Below, piece after piece: positions 54,690 to 64,000 of a DNA stretch of 64,000 nt; position 1 is the stretch's first letter, and every line of letters starts with the position of its first letter. The DNA is taken from the NCBI GenBank assembly GCA_022702705.1, contig CM040428.1:97785805-97849804 (forward strand), read 5' to 3'. The notes beneath the pieces are model-generated. The model saw nothing but the letters and a program-made list of their open reading frames with translations. It was not told the origin of the DNA and did not search any database. The position numbers and the translations under genes are program-made. Source of the DNA: Papilionanthe hookeriana x Papilionanthe teres (lineage: Eukaryota > Streptophyta > Magnoliopsida > Asparagales > Orchidaceae).

Positions 54690-55772
54690 TCTGGATTTGA
54701 AATGAGAATTGGAACCTAGGTTCCAACCTCGGGATTGCAAAGAGAACTGGAATTTAAGTACTAGTCCTGAAGGGAGAATCAGAGTTTAAGTATCGATTGA
54801 AAAGGATGAGAATCAGAATTTAGATACTGATCTCGAAAGTTTAAAGAGAACTGGAATTGGGTTCCAATCTCGAAGGTTTAAAGATAACTGGAATCTTTTT
54901 CCAGTCTTGAAGGTTTAAAAAGAACTGGAATCTGGTTCCAGTCTCGATGGTTTAAAAAGAACTGAAATTTAGTTCCAGTCTTGAAGGTCTAAAGAAAATT
55001 GGAATCTGGTTCCAGTCTCAAAAGTTTAAAGAGAATTGGAATCTGGTTCCAATCTCAAAGGTTTAAAGAGAACTAGAATCTGGTTCCAGTCTTTAAGGTT
55101 TAAAGAGAAATGGAATCTGGTTCCAATCTCAAAGGTTTAAAGAGAATTGGAATCTGGTTCTAGTCTCTAATGTTTAAAGAGAATTGGAATCTGGTTCCAA
55201 TCTTGAATGTTTAAAGAGAATTGGAATCTGCTTCCAATCTCAAAGGTTTAAAGAGAACTGGAATCTGGTTCCAATGTCAAAGTTTTAAAGAGAACTGGAA
55301 TCTGGTTCCAGTCTCGAAGGTTTAAAGAGAACTGAAATCTGGTTCCAGTCTAGAAGGTCTAAAGATAACTTGAATCTGGTTCCAGTCTCGAATGTCTAGA
55401 AAGAACTGGAATATGGTTCCAGTCTCGAAGGTCTAAAGAGAACTGGAATCTGGTTCCAGTCTCGAAGGTCTAAAGAGAACTGGAATCTGGTTCCAGTCTC
55501 GAAGATTTAAAGAGAATTGGAAGCTGGTTCCAGTCTCCAAGATTTAAAGAGAATTGGAAGCTGGTTCCAGTCTGGAAGGTCTAAAGAGAACTGGAATCTA
55601 GTTCCAGTCTCGAAGGTCTAAAGAGAACTGGAATCTGATTCCAATCTCGAAGGTTTAAAGAGAACTAGAATCTGGCTGGTTCCAGTCTCGAAGGTCTAAA
55701 GAGAACTGGAATCTGGTTCTAGTCTCGAAAGTTTAAAGAGAACTGGAATCTGGTTCCAGTCTTGAAGGTTTA
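54690..55772 (-). repeat. 37 bp hairpin tandem array in 3' UTR of element B
   Basis: About 25 units of 37 bp (54838-55772) plus about 4 degenerate ones at the LTR side. In element sense each unit contains CGAGACTGGAACCAGATTCC and then AGTTCTCTTTAAACC, with the inverted repeat CTGGAA/TTCCAG. The core TCGAG-CTGGA-CC-TTCCAGTTCTCTT is shared with element A's array, so the two are homologous arrays that evolved different unit lengths. Confidence 0.9.
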
Positions 55773-56523
55773 AAGGGCTGAAATTTGCTGTGGAGATTTG
55801 AGTTTAGCGGAAGATTTGGAATGAGACGTGATAGTGTTTCATGTTCCACGAGGATCCATCAAAGTCTGATTATTTGGCGAAGGATATGTATTCTTGCCAT
55901 CAGAACCAAATCAAAAATTTTCGTGGTTCTGTGTCAGTAGATTCAGTCGACCTTCTCAGAAGAGGGAAGGAAATATGGAGAGTCAAAAAGAGATTTGAGA
56001 ATAGCCGAAGGCTGGGGATTTCAGATTCAGGAATTTGTCTTAGTCTCTTGTTGTTATTTGATTTTAGCTTGATTTTCAATTTAGGGTTCACATTTATTTA
56101 GAGTTCGTGTTTATTTGTAGTTTGTTTTGACATTCAAATTTTTAAAAGAATTTTCATTTATTTTTTTATTTCCCATTATTCTTTGTTCGAAGTTCATTTA
56201 ACACAATGGCGTTTCCCAGTCAGTTTGCATAAAAAGAGGTGAAGACAAAACATGACATGGTCACTTTCATTCCAATCTTGTTGAAAATACATCATAAAAC
56301 TTGATACAAAACATGATGATATTTTCTTTGCGAGTTTAATATCTCATACAATCCGTATAAATCCAAAACGGATTGTGTAAGATTCTTCAAGTTTCTTCTA
56401 AAAGCATCTGTGAAATCCATGTCTGAATAGTGAGATACATGGACAATAACATCACCTTCCAAGTCATCCTTGGCTGGAATTCCGTATGGATGTGCATTGG
56501 AGGTGTGTTATCTCCCATGTAAC
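55773..56523 (-). other. 3' untranslated region of element B
   Basis: Noncoding; the part next to the AlkB stop (GTTACATGGGAGATAACACACC...) matches element A after 25194. No ORF is supported. The 86-codon frame at 55841-56101 on the + strand is an antisense shadow. Confidence 0.6.
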
Positions 56524-57217
56524 TCACAGCTCGTAAGTCCGGAGGTTCTCTAACTCTGGATCTGGCTGGAAGTGAAAAGGAATCTTTCTGTCATCCATTC
56601 TCCTAAAATTAACAGAGATCCGTTCAACAGGCACTCCTGGAATGCAATGCTTTGCGATGTCCGTTCCATTCCCTTAACACCATGACGGAACCTACCGATA
56701 GTGGTATCTCTACTGGCCCTCAGAATTCACCTGGGCCTGCTATCTGGAGGTCAGATCCGAACATTATATTGCATTAGTTGACAAAAGACACTGTACAGAA
56801 AGGTCTGACGAAGTCATGATAGTCTATGTGTGGAGTTATGTAGTCGCCCTCCTTGTAGATGTTAATGATACAGCTGTTGTGTATGCAATCTGCAGGCAAT
56901 ACCATCCATGTTATCATCCTCTTTACCATTCTTTTAATAATATTCAGCATCGGATCCACCTCACTACGATGGAGTATCCCTGGTGGATTTCCTTTTCTGT
57001 CTACCGCGAAGTTGTAGCAACATCCGCATTGGATCGTAACTCTTCCTTTTCCTGGCATCCACCTTCGGGGTTCTGAATAAGTTTTCTCCCTCAGACGACC
57101 AGCTCAACCCATTTTCTGAAGTTTAATGATGCAGTCAAAAATTTGCTGTTGTTCGTAATCTTAGAATACATTTGTATGCAGCTCGAGGCTTTCTAAGATA
57201 TTGATCCTCTTGCCTCC
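56524..57217 (-). pseudogene. AlkB-type 2OG/Fe(II) dioxygenase domain (ALKBH9/10-like), element B
   Basis: Same domain as in element A, but with the N-lobe kept. Reading the - strand: GGKRINILESLELHTNVF (about 57217), IIKLQKMG, REKTYSEPRRWMPGKGRVTI, GCCYNFAVDRKGNPPGI, SCIINIYKEGDYITPHIDYH with iron-binding His (56830-56828) and Asp (56824-56822), then FVRPFCTVSFVN. The part to the distal His (56649-56647) and the Arg pair, ending at the TGA 56526-56524, can be followed only across frames. Lesions: a stop after NVF, one after KMG, one after SFVN, one near GPGEF, and a 1-nt loss at about 56669. The domain spans the entire catalytic region known for plant ALKBH9/10. It lacks visible introns, unlike the host genes as I recall them. 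Confidence 0.85.
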
Positions 57218-58008
57218 AATTCTCTCAAAGTTTTCAAAAGTTTTCTTTTCAACATACTGCATTCTTTCCAACTCATATTCTGGAATTATCTGTAATCAGC
57301 GAGGTCTAGTAACGTCTTGGGGAATGTATGGTTCAACCCCGACACGCTCTCCTGCATGTCTTTACTCCTTGGGGATAGTCTATGTTGGGACATCCTCCGG
57401 GGTTGCTTTCGCAACAAGACTTTTTAAAACTAGTGCATTTATCTGGCGTCGAGGTGCTGATTTTATTTTTGCTCTTCTTGGGATTTCCTTTATCTGCTCT
57501 GGTTTCCTTGGAGTTGGTCTCCTCCTTTCAGGTTACTGACAAACCACATTCTTCAGAGTATTTGTATTGATGGTAGCAACTATCTCTTCATGTTGATCTG
57601 CTGCTAACTTGGTTAACATCTTGCGATGCGGCGATTCTTGTTCCTCTGCTGGGTGGCAGTGAGAGTAGCTCTCCTTACCCCTTGGATTTCTGTGGGCATG
57701 GCGCTGACAAGCCTGCCCTCTGCTATAGCAACAATAGACTTAACTTTCTTATCTTCTCCTGTTGCATGAGCGGTATTTACTTTTCTCTTCTTGCTGGTAG
57801 ATGGTTGATTTGAGCCACCTAATTTCATCATTGTATGGCTGCGGAGTTCTTCCCGATCAATTGGGATCCAATCATTTTCTACGTACTGTAGCTCGGCTGG
57901 CGTGAAGTTAGAGTCAATCTCGATCACGGCTCCATCCCTCACCCTCTTTTCATCAAGTGCTAGACTCACGCCATTCTTAAAGTTCAGAACCAACCGCCCG
58001 TTTGACAT
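57218..58008 (-). pseudogene. Env-position ORF, unknown N-terminal domain, element B
   Basis: Counterpart of 23850-24584. ATG at 58008, 4 nt after the acceptor. 131 codons are open (to 57613): MSNGRLVLNFKNGVSLALDE, NDWIPIDREELRSHTMMKLG, KKRKVNTAHATGEDKKVK. A frameshift follows in the basic region. The later part (to about 57218) shows VPRRQIN-like text, RLFKTS region equivalents and PQDVTRPRLITDN-like pieces in other frames. It then runs into PEYELERMQYVEKKTFENFE and on into the AlkB domain with no stop at the place where A has TAA, suggesting one fused protein in the ancestor. Function of this domain unknown. Confidence 0.7.
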
Positions 58009-58358
58009 TTTCCTGCGACAAGGAAAGGATCAGGGACTGTACTAAGAACAAGAGCAATAGAAAAATAATTTGTTTATTAATGAAGAGCTTTTTATTCGTT
58101 TATTTCAAATTTAAATAGGAGTAGGAAAAGATGAAGAAAGGTCAAGAGTGAGACTCGATTTGAAAGGAAGGATAAAGACTTTATTATCATGATTTCACAT
58201 GTTTTATTTTAGCATTTTTTTAACGATTTTCTTTATCATCCACTTTTTTTTATTTTTTTTATATTTTTGGGCTCGGACCCAGTCATAAGTAATTGTTGTG
58301 CCTGTGCTTCTAGGAATGAGTATTTATCCTTCGAAACATCAGGTTGCGTAATACTTCT
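58009..58358 (-). other. Spacer between integrase and env-position ORF of element B
   Basis: AT-rich spacer similar to 23524-23849, with GGGTCCGAGCCC and TTCTTAGTACAG-type segments in order. No ORF. Confidence 0.6.
58012..58040 (-). promoter_or_regulatory. Putative 3' splice acceptor before env-position ORF (B)
   Basis: On the - strand TTTCCTTGTCGCAG|G with AG at 58014-58013, then AAA and the ATG at 58008. Homologous to the acceptor at 23844-23845, with the same AG-to-ATG distance. Confidence 0.5.
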
Positions 58359-59560
58359 TTAGATACGTCCATTAATTGGAAGCATAGGTCGCTCTCCACA
58401 GCAATTTACAAGCTGGTAGGAACCTCCTGAGTAGACTGTCTCGACCACGAATGGCCCTTCCCATGTTGGTTCAAATTCACCTCCTATCTTGCGGTGTGCA
58501 AGAATAGGTCTTCTGAGTACTAGAACCAAATCACCGACCTTGAATGTCCTTGGACGGACTAATTTATCATGGGCTTGGATCATCTTGGCTTGATACAGTT
58601 CCAAATTCTACAGTGCTAAAAGTCTTTTCCCTTCCAAGCTTTCCAATTCTTCTAGTCATAGTCTGGCATTTTCTTCTGTAGTGATCTTATTCGCAACTGC
58701 AATTCTGAGAGAAGAAAGCTGAACATCTAAGGGTAGAACGGCCTCGGACCCGTACACTAAGGCGTAAGGCGTAGACTGAGTGGGAGTTCTGAATGTCATC
58801 CTGTATGCCCATAAGGCTTCTAACAACTTCTCGTGCCAATTTCTTTTATTTTTGTCCAAAGTTTTCTTTAGGATTTGGACGAGAGTTTTATTAAAAGCCT
58901 CGGCCAATTCGTTCGCTCTTGGGTAGTAGATTGTGGAATAGCGCTAGTCGATCCCGTGTCTTCTAACAAAATTTTTGATTTTCGTACTCTTGAACGTGGA
59001 CCCATTATCCGAAATGATTCTGCGCGGTACTACGAAATGGTAGATGACTTGATTCTTGAAGAATTGTAGCACATGATGTGCTTTCACTTCTCTGAGCAGT
59101 AATGCTTCAGCCCACTTAGAAAAGTAATCTATAGCTGCAAGAATGAAGCGATGTCCTCTTGAAGAAGGTGGTTCTATCGGACCCACAATATTTGTGCCCC
59201 AACACTCAAATGAGGGCCAGTAGTACCCTAATCTGTTAATCTTCATTTTCATCTTCGGACCCGATTGATGAGCATCACAAAGTCCAGAGTGCACTTCTTT
59301 AACAATTTCACGAGCTTCAGACTCGCTCAGGCACCTTAGCCACATTTGATCAAAAGACCTTCTGTATAATGTATTATTTATTAATGTGTAAGACAGAGTT
59401 CTTTTCTTGATTTTATGGGCTATCGACTTATCGTCTGGTATGTTTCCTATTTGCAAGTAGTCTATTAGTGGCTGCCGCCAATCATTTGTATTTTTTATCA
59501 CTGCTGCAATTGTTTCTTCTGCTTTTTATGATTTGTGTATAGTATCCATGTCGAGCTGTG
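58359..59560 (-). pseudogene. Integrase of element B
   Basis: Open pieces: 59501-58944, 58907-58656 and 58604-58359. The zinc module keeps VHSGLCDAHQ but the following segment jumps from KINRLGYYWPS to FECWGTNIVGP, removing the roughly 37 residues that hold the Cys pair in element A. The first catalytic Asp is changed to Asn (GTNIVGP). The second Asp (IISDNGSTFKS) and the Glu (AEAFNKTL) are present. The C-terminal GPF module (WEGPFVVE, GGSYQLVN) is complete. Stops lie at about 58941 and in the linker before 58604. Inactive on these changes alone. Confidence 0.9.
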
Positions 59561-59584
59561 ATAGGACCTGTCGTCCTTGAACTG

Positions 59585-60090
59585 TCATTTTAACTGACTC
59601 ACCTGCAAGCAGGAAAATTCTTTTGCAAGTCGGGCTAACGCATCTGTGAGAGTATTTTCTCTCATGGGAATCTTGTAGATTGGTACATTTGGAATTTGCT
59701 CCAACAATTTCATTGCGTATTGGAAGTATTGTTCGAGTCTTGGCTTTAGAATTTTGTATTGTCCCGCAACTTGCTGAATGATCAACTGTGAATCTCCGTA
59801 GATATTGATATCTGTTATTCCCATCTGAATGGTTAATTCCAATCCTATTATGAGGGCTTCGTAATATGTCTTGTTTTTTGTACACGGTTCAGTTAGATGG
59901 TAGGAATACCTTAACATCCCCCGCACCAGAGTTATAAAGATTAGTCCAATTCCTGCCTTACCGGGCACTATCATTTACTATTCTTTATCTTTCTGTGTTG
60001 AATATGCTCTGTCGAAGTACAGTTCCCAACGCTGATCATCGGGGTCTTCTAGGCTCATTATCTGCTCTTCTGGCAAGTCGTCATTGAGAG
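59585..60090 (-). pseudogene. Second (archaeal-type) RNase H of element B
   Basis: Starts WELYFDRAYS (first Asp kept; FDGAS in A). Open from 59974 to 59585. The Glu region reads KNKTYYEALIIGLEL, where A has NNEAEYEAL, so the catalytic Glu is lost; the YGDSQLIIQQ Asp is kept. Then QYKILKPRLEQYFQYAMKLL and RENTLTDALARLAKE. Two stops occur just before 59974. A and B have lost different active-site residues. Confidence 0.75.
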
Positions 60091-60094
60091 GCGA

Positions 60095-62191
60095 TTATGC
60101 CGGTAAAGGGTGTGCTACAAGGAAGTCTGCCAGGACTTGTCCCTTTACGACATGAAGTGGCACGAAAGTTATATCGAATTGCAATAGTATCATCAACCAC
60201 CTGGCAAGTCTGCCAGGAAGCATCGGTCGGGTCATCAAATATTGCAACAGATTGAAGTTCGAAATAAGGTTGACTTTATGAAAACGAATGTAGTGCCTGA
60301 GCTTTTGAGCGGTGAAGATCAGGGCCAAACAATGCTTCTCAATAGGAGGATACTTTACTTCCGTCGGAATGAGACGACTGCTTAGGTAATAGAGTGCATT
60401 TTCTTTTCCCTCATCATTGACCTGGGCTAGCAGGGCTCCGAGAGAGTCGTCTAGAACTGTGGTATAAAGTATCAACGGTCTACCCAAGACTGGGGATGCT
60501 AAAACAGGAGGTGTCATTAAATACTGTTTAATGTCATCGAAGGCATGTTTCTTGACCAAGTAAACTGGGGCTCCTAAAACAGGAGCTGCGGTAATAGCAT
60601 CACACCAAGTAAACTTGGCATCCTTCTTGACCAAAGCAGAAAAAGGCTGACACCTTCCTGACAAATTCGAGATATAGCGTCGAAGATATGCTAATTTTCC
60701 TTGAAAGGACTGTAGTTGTTTCAAGGTTTTGGGAGGCGGCATTTCTAAGATAGCTTTAATCATTTTCGGAATGATTTCAATTCCAAGATGTTGAACAACA
60801 AATCCTAAGAATTTCATAGAGGTGACACCGAAGGCGCATTTCAAGGGATTCATCTTAAGGTTATATTGTCTTAACCGCTCTAAAACAATTCTTAAATCAT
60901 ACAAATGATCTTCCTTTAGTTTGCTCTTGATAACCACATCATCCACATAACACTCGACTTTGTTGTGAATGAGATCATCAAAAATCCAAGTCATTGCTCT
61001 TTGATAAGTTGCTCCTGCGTTCTTCAATCCAAATGGCATAATTGTGTAGCAGTACACTCCAATTGGCGTTCTGAAGGCTGTAAGCTTTTCATCTTCTGGT
61101 GCCATCTTTATCTGGTTGTATCCTGAAGATCCATCAATGAAAGAGAAGACTTCATGTGTTGAAGCGATGTCGATCATCAATTCTGGAATTGGTAGAGGGA
61201 ATTCGTCCTTTGGACATGCTTTGTTCAAATCTCTAAAATCCACGCAGATTTTGATCTGACCATTCTTCTTTCTGACTGGCACCACATTGGCTAACCAAGC
61301 ATGGTATTTCTCTTCATGGACAAATTTAGCGTCTATTAGCTTCTTAACTTCAGCTATTACTAGTTGTTCAATCTCTAGACGCATTCTTCTCGGAGCTTGT
61401 CTGACTTGATCGGCAGTGGGATCTACTCCTAATTTGTGAACTACGACTTCTGGAGCTAATCCTGGCATTTCATCATAACTCCAAGCAAAATAGTTCTTGA
61501 ATTCCATCATTAGCTTGATTATATTTTCGGAGTCTTCTTTATTGAGTAAGGAGCTAACAAAGGTCGGCCTAGGCTCTTCGTTAGTACCTAAATTAACTTC
61601 CATTAACTCGTCTATTGTAGATTTAATTTCTTCTTCGAATTCTGGCGGAGTATTTTTTATTTGCAGATCTTCGAGATCTTCTGAGGCTTCCAAGAAGTCT
61701 TCATTAGGCTCGCAAGTGACAACCAAGCAAAATCCCGTATCGTCAACTGATCCTACTGTGCCGAATCCGAGACCATGTTTTGAATTGGGAGGCCGACTGG
61801 CATTGTTCCATAATTTTTCAAAGTGTTGTGATTGACCTTTTGTCCATCTTCGACGTAAGACACCACGTTGAATTAAATTTTGAACACAAAGAGAATACCA
61901 CTCAAAAGGCAATTCCATTAACTCAGATGAAGCAACATCTTCATATTGTACATCATTTTCAGTTTTTGAAGAACAAGCACCACGGTAAAACTTCATTGGT
62001 TTACTACCACCACCATGCACTTCCTTGACCACCATACCATCGATCTTATTAGGACTGATCGGGGTCAGGGTCATAGTATGTACATAGTGGTTAATTTTCT
62101 CGTACATTGATTTGTATTCTTCATTCTTTTCATCTTCAAGAGAGATCTTAAACTGGAGTTTCTTTTGATTTATTGTTGCTGCTTCTTTCAT
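60095..62191 (-). CDS. Reverse transcriptase-RNase H of element B (698 codons open)
   Basis: The longest ORF in the window. Residues 1-200 are the protease-RT linker, with KFYRGACSSKTEN and ELPFEWYSLCVQNLIQRG. RT: KICVDFRDLNKACPKDEFPL, VFSFIDGSSGYNQIKMAPED, MPFGLKNAGATYQRAM, and catalytic YVDD at residues 415-418 (60949-60938). The RT-linked RNase H part has DDSLGALLAQ, NALYYLSSRL, KYPPIEKHCLALIFTAQKLR. It ends HPLPA and a stop. An insertion of about 17 residues (after KFTW) relative to element A looks like filler. The ORF may still make an RT core, but it depends on polyprotein processing and its protease frame is broken. Confidence 0.9.
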   Translation of the reverse strand: MKEAATINQKKLQFKISLEDEKNEEYKSMYEKINHYVHTMTLTPISPNKIDGMVVKEVHGGGSKPMKFYRGACSSKTENDVQYEDVASSELMELPFEWYSLCVQNLIQRGVLRRRWTKGQSQHFEKLWNNASRPPNSKHGLGFGTVGSVDDTGFCLVVTCEPNEDFLEASEDLEDLQIKNTPPEFEEEIKSTIDELMEVNLGTNEEPRPTFVSSLLNKEDSENIIKLMMEFKNYFAWSYDEMPGLAPEVVVHKLGVDPTADQVRQAPRRMRLEIEQLVIAEVKKLIDAKFVHEEKYHAWLANVVPVRKKNGQIKICVDFRDLNKACPKDEFPLPIPELMIDIASTHEVFSFIDGSSGYNQIKMAPEDEKLTAFRTPIGVYCYTIMPFGLKNAGATYQRAMTWIFDDLIHNKVECYVDDVVIKSKLKEDHLYDLRIVLERLRQYNLKMNPLKCAFGVTSMKFLGFVVQHLGIEIIPKMIKAILEMPPPKTLKQLQSFQGKLAYLRRYISNLSGRCQPFSALVKKDAKFTWCDAITAAPVLGAPVYLVKKHAFDDIKQYLMTPPVLASPVLGRPLILYTTVLDDSLGALLAQVNDEGKENALYYLSSRLIPTEVKYPPIEKHCLALIFTAQKLRHYIRFHKVNLISNFNLLQYLMTRPMLPGRLARWLMILLQFDITFVPLHVVKGQVLADFLVAHPLPA

Positions 62192-63031
62192 GATTTCTTC
62201 TTCTTCGAAACTATTCTCCCAATCAACATCGATGACTGGTTTCTTCTGTCCAACTGTTCTAACGTCTCTTCCACTACCTCGTCCCTGGCCTCGACCTCAG
62301 GTTCGAGTTCTGGAGAAACCTTCACCATCTCGCCATAAGGGAGTGGTGAGTAACAGTTGGACTAGAATTTCAGGCTCTTTATCATCTTGCACTTCTTTTG
62401 CTTCATTTGGTATGACATTTCGGGAGAAGATTATTTTCTTCATAGGCGCGTAATAGGCTGCATCTTCATGAATTCCAATCTCGTGTATGGAGAATGGTTG
62501 CAAGTCACCTTTGATACACTGTTCTCCTCCTTCATAATATTTTATGCACTGGTGCAGAGACGACGGTACCATCCGGTTCTCATGGATCCATGGCCGACCT
62601 AGTAGAGTGTTGAATGATGTTTCAGAATCAATTATGTGGAATTTTGTGGCTGTCTTTGCTAAATCACCGGTCTTCATCATTAATGTTATCGATCCAAGAG
62701 CTCTATCTCCTTTCTGATTGAACCCTCTTAATAACATCTTGTCTGCTTCGAGGTCGCGAGCATCAATTTCTAAATATGCTAACGTTCAAAGGCTCATTAT
62801 GTTGATTGATGCTCCTGGATCAACCAACACTCTGAAGAGCGTAAACTTTCCAATAGTGACTGAAATGTACAACGGTAGGTTGTGGTCAGCTGTTCCCAGT
62901 AATAGATCATTGTCCTTGAAGGTAACACCTCGCTGTTCTTTTAACGAGCAAACCTCGTTAAAGGAATTACCGGCCATTTGAGCTAAAAAAATTTCTGGAT
63001 CAAGTAAAGCCTTGATCAGAGCTTCCCTCAT
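62192..63031 (-). pseudogene. Aspartic protease region of element B
   Basis: Upper piece 63031-62786: MREALIKALLDPEIF, then FRVLVDPGASINIMSL with the active site DPGAS at residues 71-75. A frameshift follows. Lower piece 62737-62297 has GSITLMMKTGDLAKTATK, FNTLLGRPWIHENRMVPSSLHQ and EPEILVQLLLTTPLWRDGEGF. Then a short Arg-Gly stretch and VDWENSFEEEE link to the RT ORF. Compared with A the catalytic part is better kept; one frame break remains. Confidence 0.8.
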
Positions 63032-63365
63032 CTCCTTTGACAGGATTAGATATGCTCAGTTAGGATGGTAGCTTCCTAAGATGGGCTAGCACATTAAAAT
63101 CCACTTTATTACCATGTTCCTTGGTTTCTTCTCGAATGGGCAATTCTTCTGCTGGGGTTGGCTCTTCCTGAGCAACCACCTTCTTTCCTTTATCTTTTAG
63201 ACCCATTCTCGGAGGTAGAACTTTTCCGCTTCTTAGGTTAACTTCAGTTATTTCTTCTGCATCTGGTGCTGAATCTGTCGGTGTATCCTCTTGAATTGGA
63301 ATGACTGGCTCTTCTGTAGTTGCTTCGAAATCTGATAACTCTAATTCTATCGTGATTGGAGCTCC
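63032..63365 (-). pseudogene. gag-protease linker of element B
   Basis: Coding-like in one frame: ITIELELSDFEATTEEPVIP, EITEVNLRSGKVLPPRMGLK, KDKGKKVVAQEEPTPAEELP, VDFNVLAHLRKLPS, then a stop. The LRSGK motif is the usual gag-to-protease linker of these elements. No domain is recognised. Confidence 0.65.
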
Positions 63366-63998
63366 TCAAATTTCACAGATGGACTTGTTGCTTGTTGAGC
63401 TTTCGTAGCCTCCTTTGTGAACATCTTCTTCATCGTGGTCATCGAGGTCGTGTATGATTTGAGAATTGTTATTTATATCAGAATCGAGATTCCGATTAGC
63501 TTGGTTTTCGTTAGTTACGTAATCGTTAGAAACAGTCAAAACGTAGCCAATGCCATAACTCTTATTATTATAAGATACCGCCGGGGCGAGCAAATAATCA
63601 TACAGAGTCATAAGTTCGAGGGATTTCTCCCCTAAATCGAAAACAACCATCCTAGGATAAGCAGCCCCTAGTCTACCCTTCAGAGGCTCGATCTTCATCT
63701 CTTCTACGATCTTCTCCTCCTTCTGAGGCGGTTCTTCGATCGTAAGCGATAGTGCCAGCTCGGCAGGTTTCAAACTCTGAGTTAAAGCGCGTACCGAAGT
63801 GGTCTGGATGGTACTCCATCCATCATTGGTCGTATGAGGGTTTATCGGAACAATATGATCTGTCGAGATAACATTGACGGAACCTACTTTTTGGGGTTCC
63901 TTCATGTATTCCTTCGGGATCGTTACGATCCCTTTCCAGAGATTGTCATCAAGCCAACTCTTGAAAGTGATGCAATACTCTATCTTGTGTCCGAGCAT
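63366..63998 (-). pseudogene. gag: gag C-terminal part of element B (continues outside window)
   Basis: 210 codons open to a stop at 63366. Starts inside the zinc-knuckle-adjacent segment: MLGHKIEYCITFKSWLDDN, then GIVTIPKEYMKEPQK and SVNVISTDHIV. A glutamate/lysine-rich linker (EEPPQKEEKIVEEMKIEP) and an acidic region (DLDDHDEEDVHKG) follow. The capsid core lies beyond the window's right edge, so start and integrity are unknown. Called a partial gag remnant rather than an independent gene. Confidence 0.75.
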
Positions 63999-64000
63999 TC

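Larger units (their letters stand above)
46754..64000 (-). mobile_element. Element B: Tat/Ogre-like retrotransposon with AlkB domain, - strand (5' part outside window)
   Basis: Sister copy of element A in the opposite orientation. Reading the - strand from 64000: gag zinc-knuckle segment, linker, protease, RT-RNase H (698 codons open), second RNase H, integrase, spacer with splice acceptor, env-position ORF, AlkB domain, hairpin array, stem-loop, G-run PPT and a 7.59 kb 3' LTR. The 5' LTR and first half of gag lie beyond the window. Frame breaks in most genes. Confidence 0.85.

Overview
This window is angiosperm nuclear DNA. I see no cellular gene in it. It is a pile of decayed, nested Ty3/Gypsy LTR retrotransposons (Tat/Ogre-like and Athila-like), as in a repeat-rich plant genome. 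The evidence is very long LTRs, Gypsy-type gag-protease-RT-RNase H-integrase order, the second RNase H domain seen in Tat elements, an Asp-tRNA-type primer site in the Athila copy, and an Athila env-position ORF. The species cannot be told from the sequence.

Layout. (1) 1-7297, + strand: remnant of a Tat/Ogre-like element ('element 0'): a repeat-laden LTR end, a primer site at 4325-4342 and a broken gag. (2) 7298-29617, + strand: Tat/Ogre-like 'element A', about 22.3 kb. It has a 7.34 kb 5' LTR, decayed ORF1/gag, protease, RT-RNase H, second RNase H, integrase, then an extra ORF region, a hairpin-repeat array, and a 3' LTR carrying an internal deletion of about 5.2 kb. (3) 29618-40931, + strand: Athila-like element with only the last 96 bp of its 5' LTR. 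(4) 40932-46643, - strand: a second Athila-like element, into whose env-position ORF the (+) Athila is inserted. (5) 46644-46753: 110 bp of unassigned flank. (6) 46754 to beyond 64000, - strand: 'element B', a sister of A with a 7.59 kb 3' LTR and the best preserved RT ORF (698 codons).

The main discovery is downstream of integrase, in the env position, of both A and B. Each carries an extra reading frame beginning with an unrecognised domain of about 245 residues (with NLS-like basic clusters) and continuing into an AlkB-type 2-oxoglutarate/Fe(II) dioxygenase domain. The residues resemble plant ALKBH9/ALKBH10, the family that includes m6A RNA demethylases. The HxD, distal His and RxxxxxR positions are present in both copies. 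The ATG sits 4 nt after a conserved pyrimidine-tract/CAG 3' splice site. Both LTRs share a TATA box and, about 400 nt downstream, a splice-donor-like site. The 3' UTR after the AlkB region is an array of short hairpin repeats in both elements. Both copies are broken, at different places, so the trait belongs to the family and live copies may exist elsewhere in the genome.

The two Athila copies share a second pattern: a GC-rich near-palindrome (core GGCGCTTAAGCGCC) recurs at three equivalent places in each element, and an internal TATA box precedes a small coiled-coil-like ORF between integrase and the env-position ORF.

All assignments come from reading the sequence and from knowledge of these families. 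No database search or alignment program was run.
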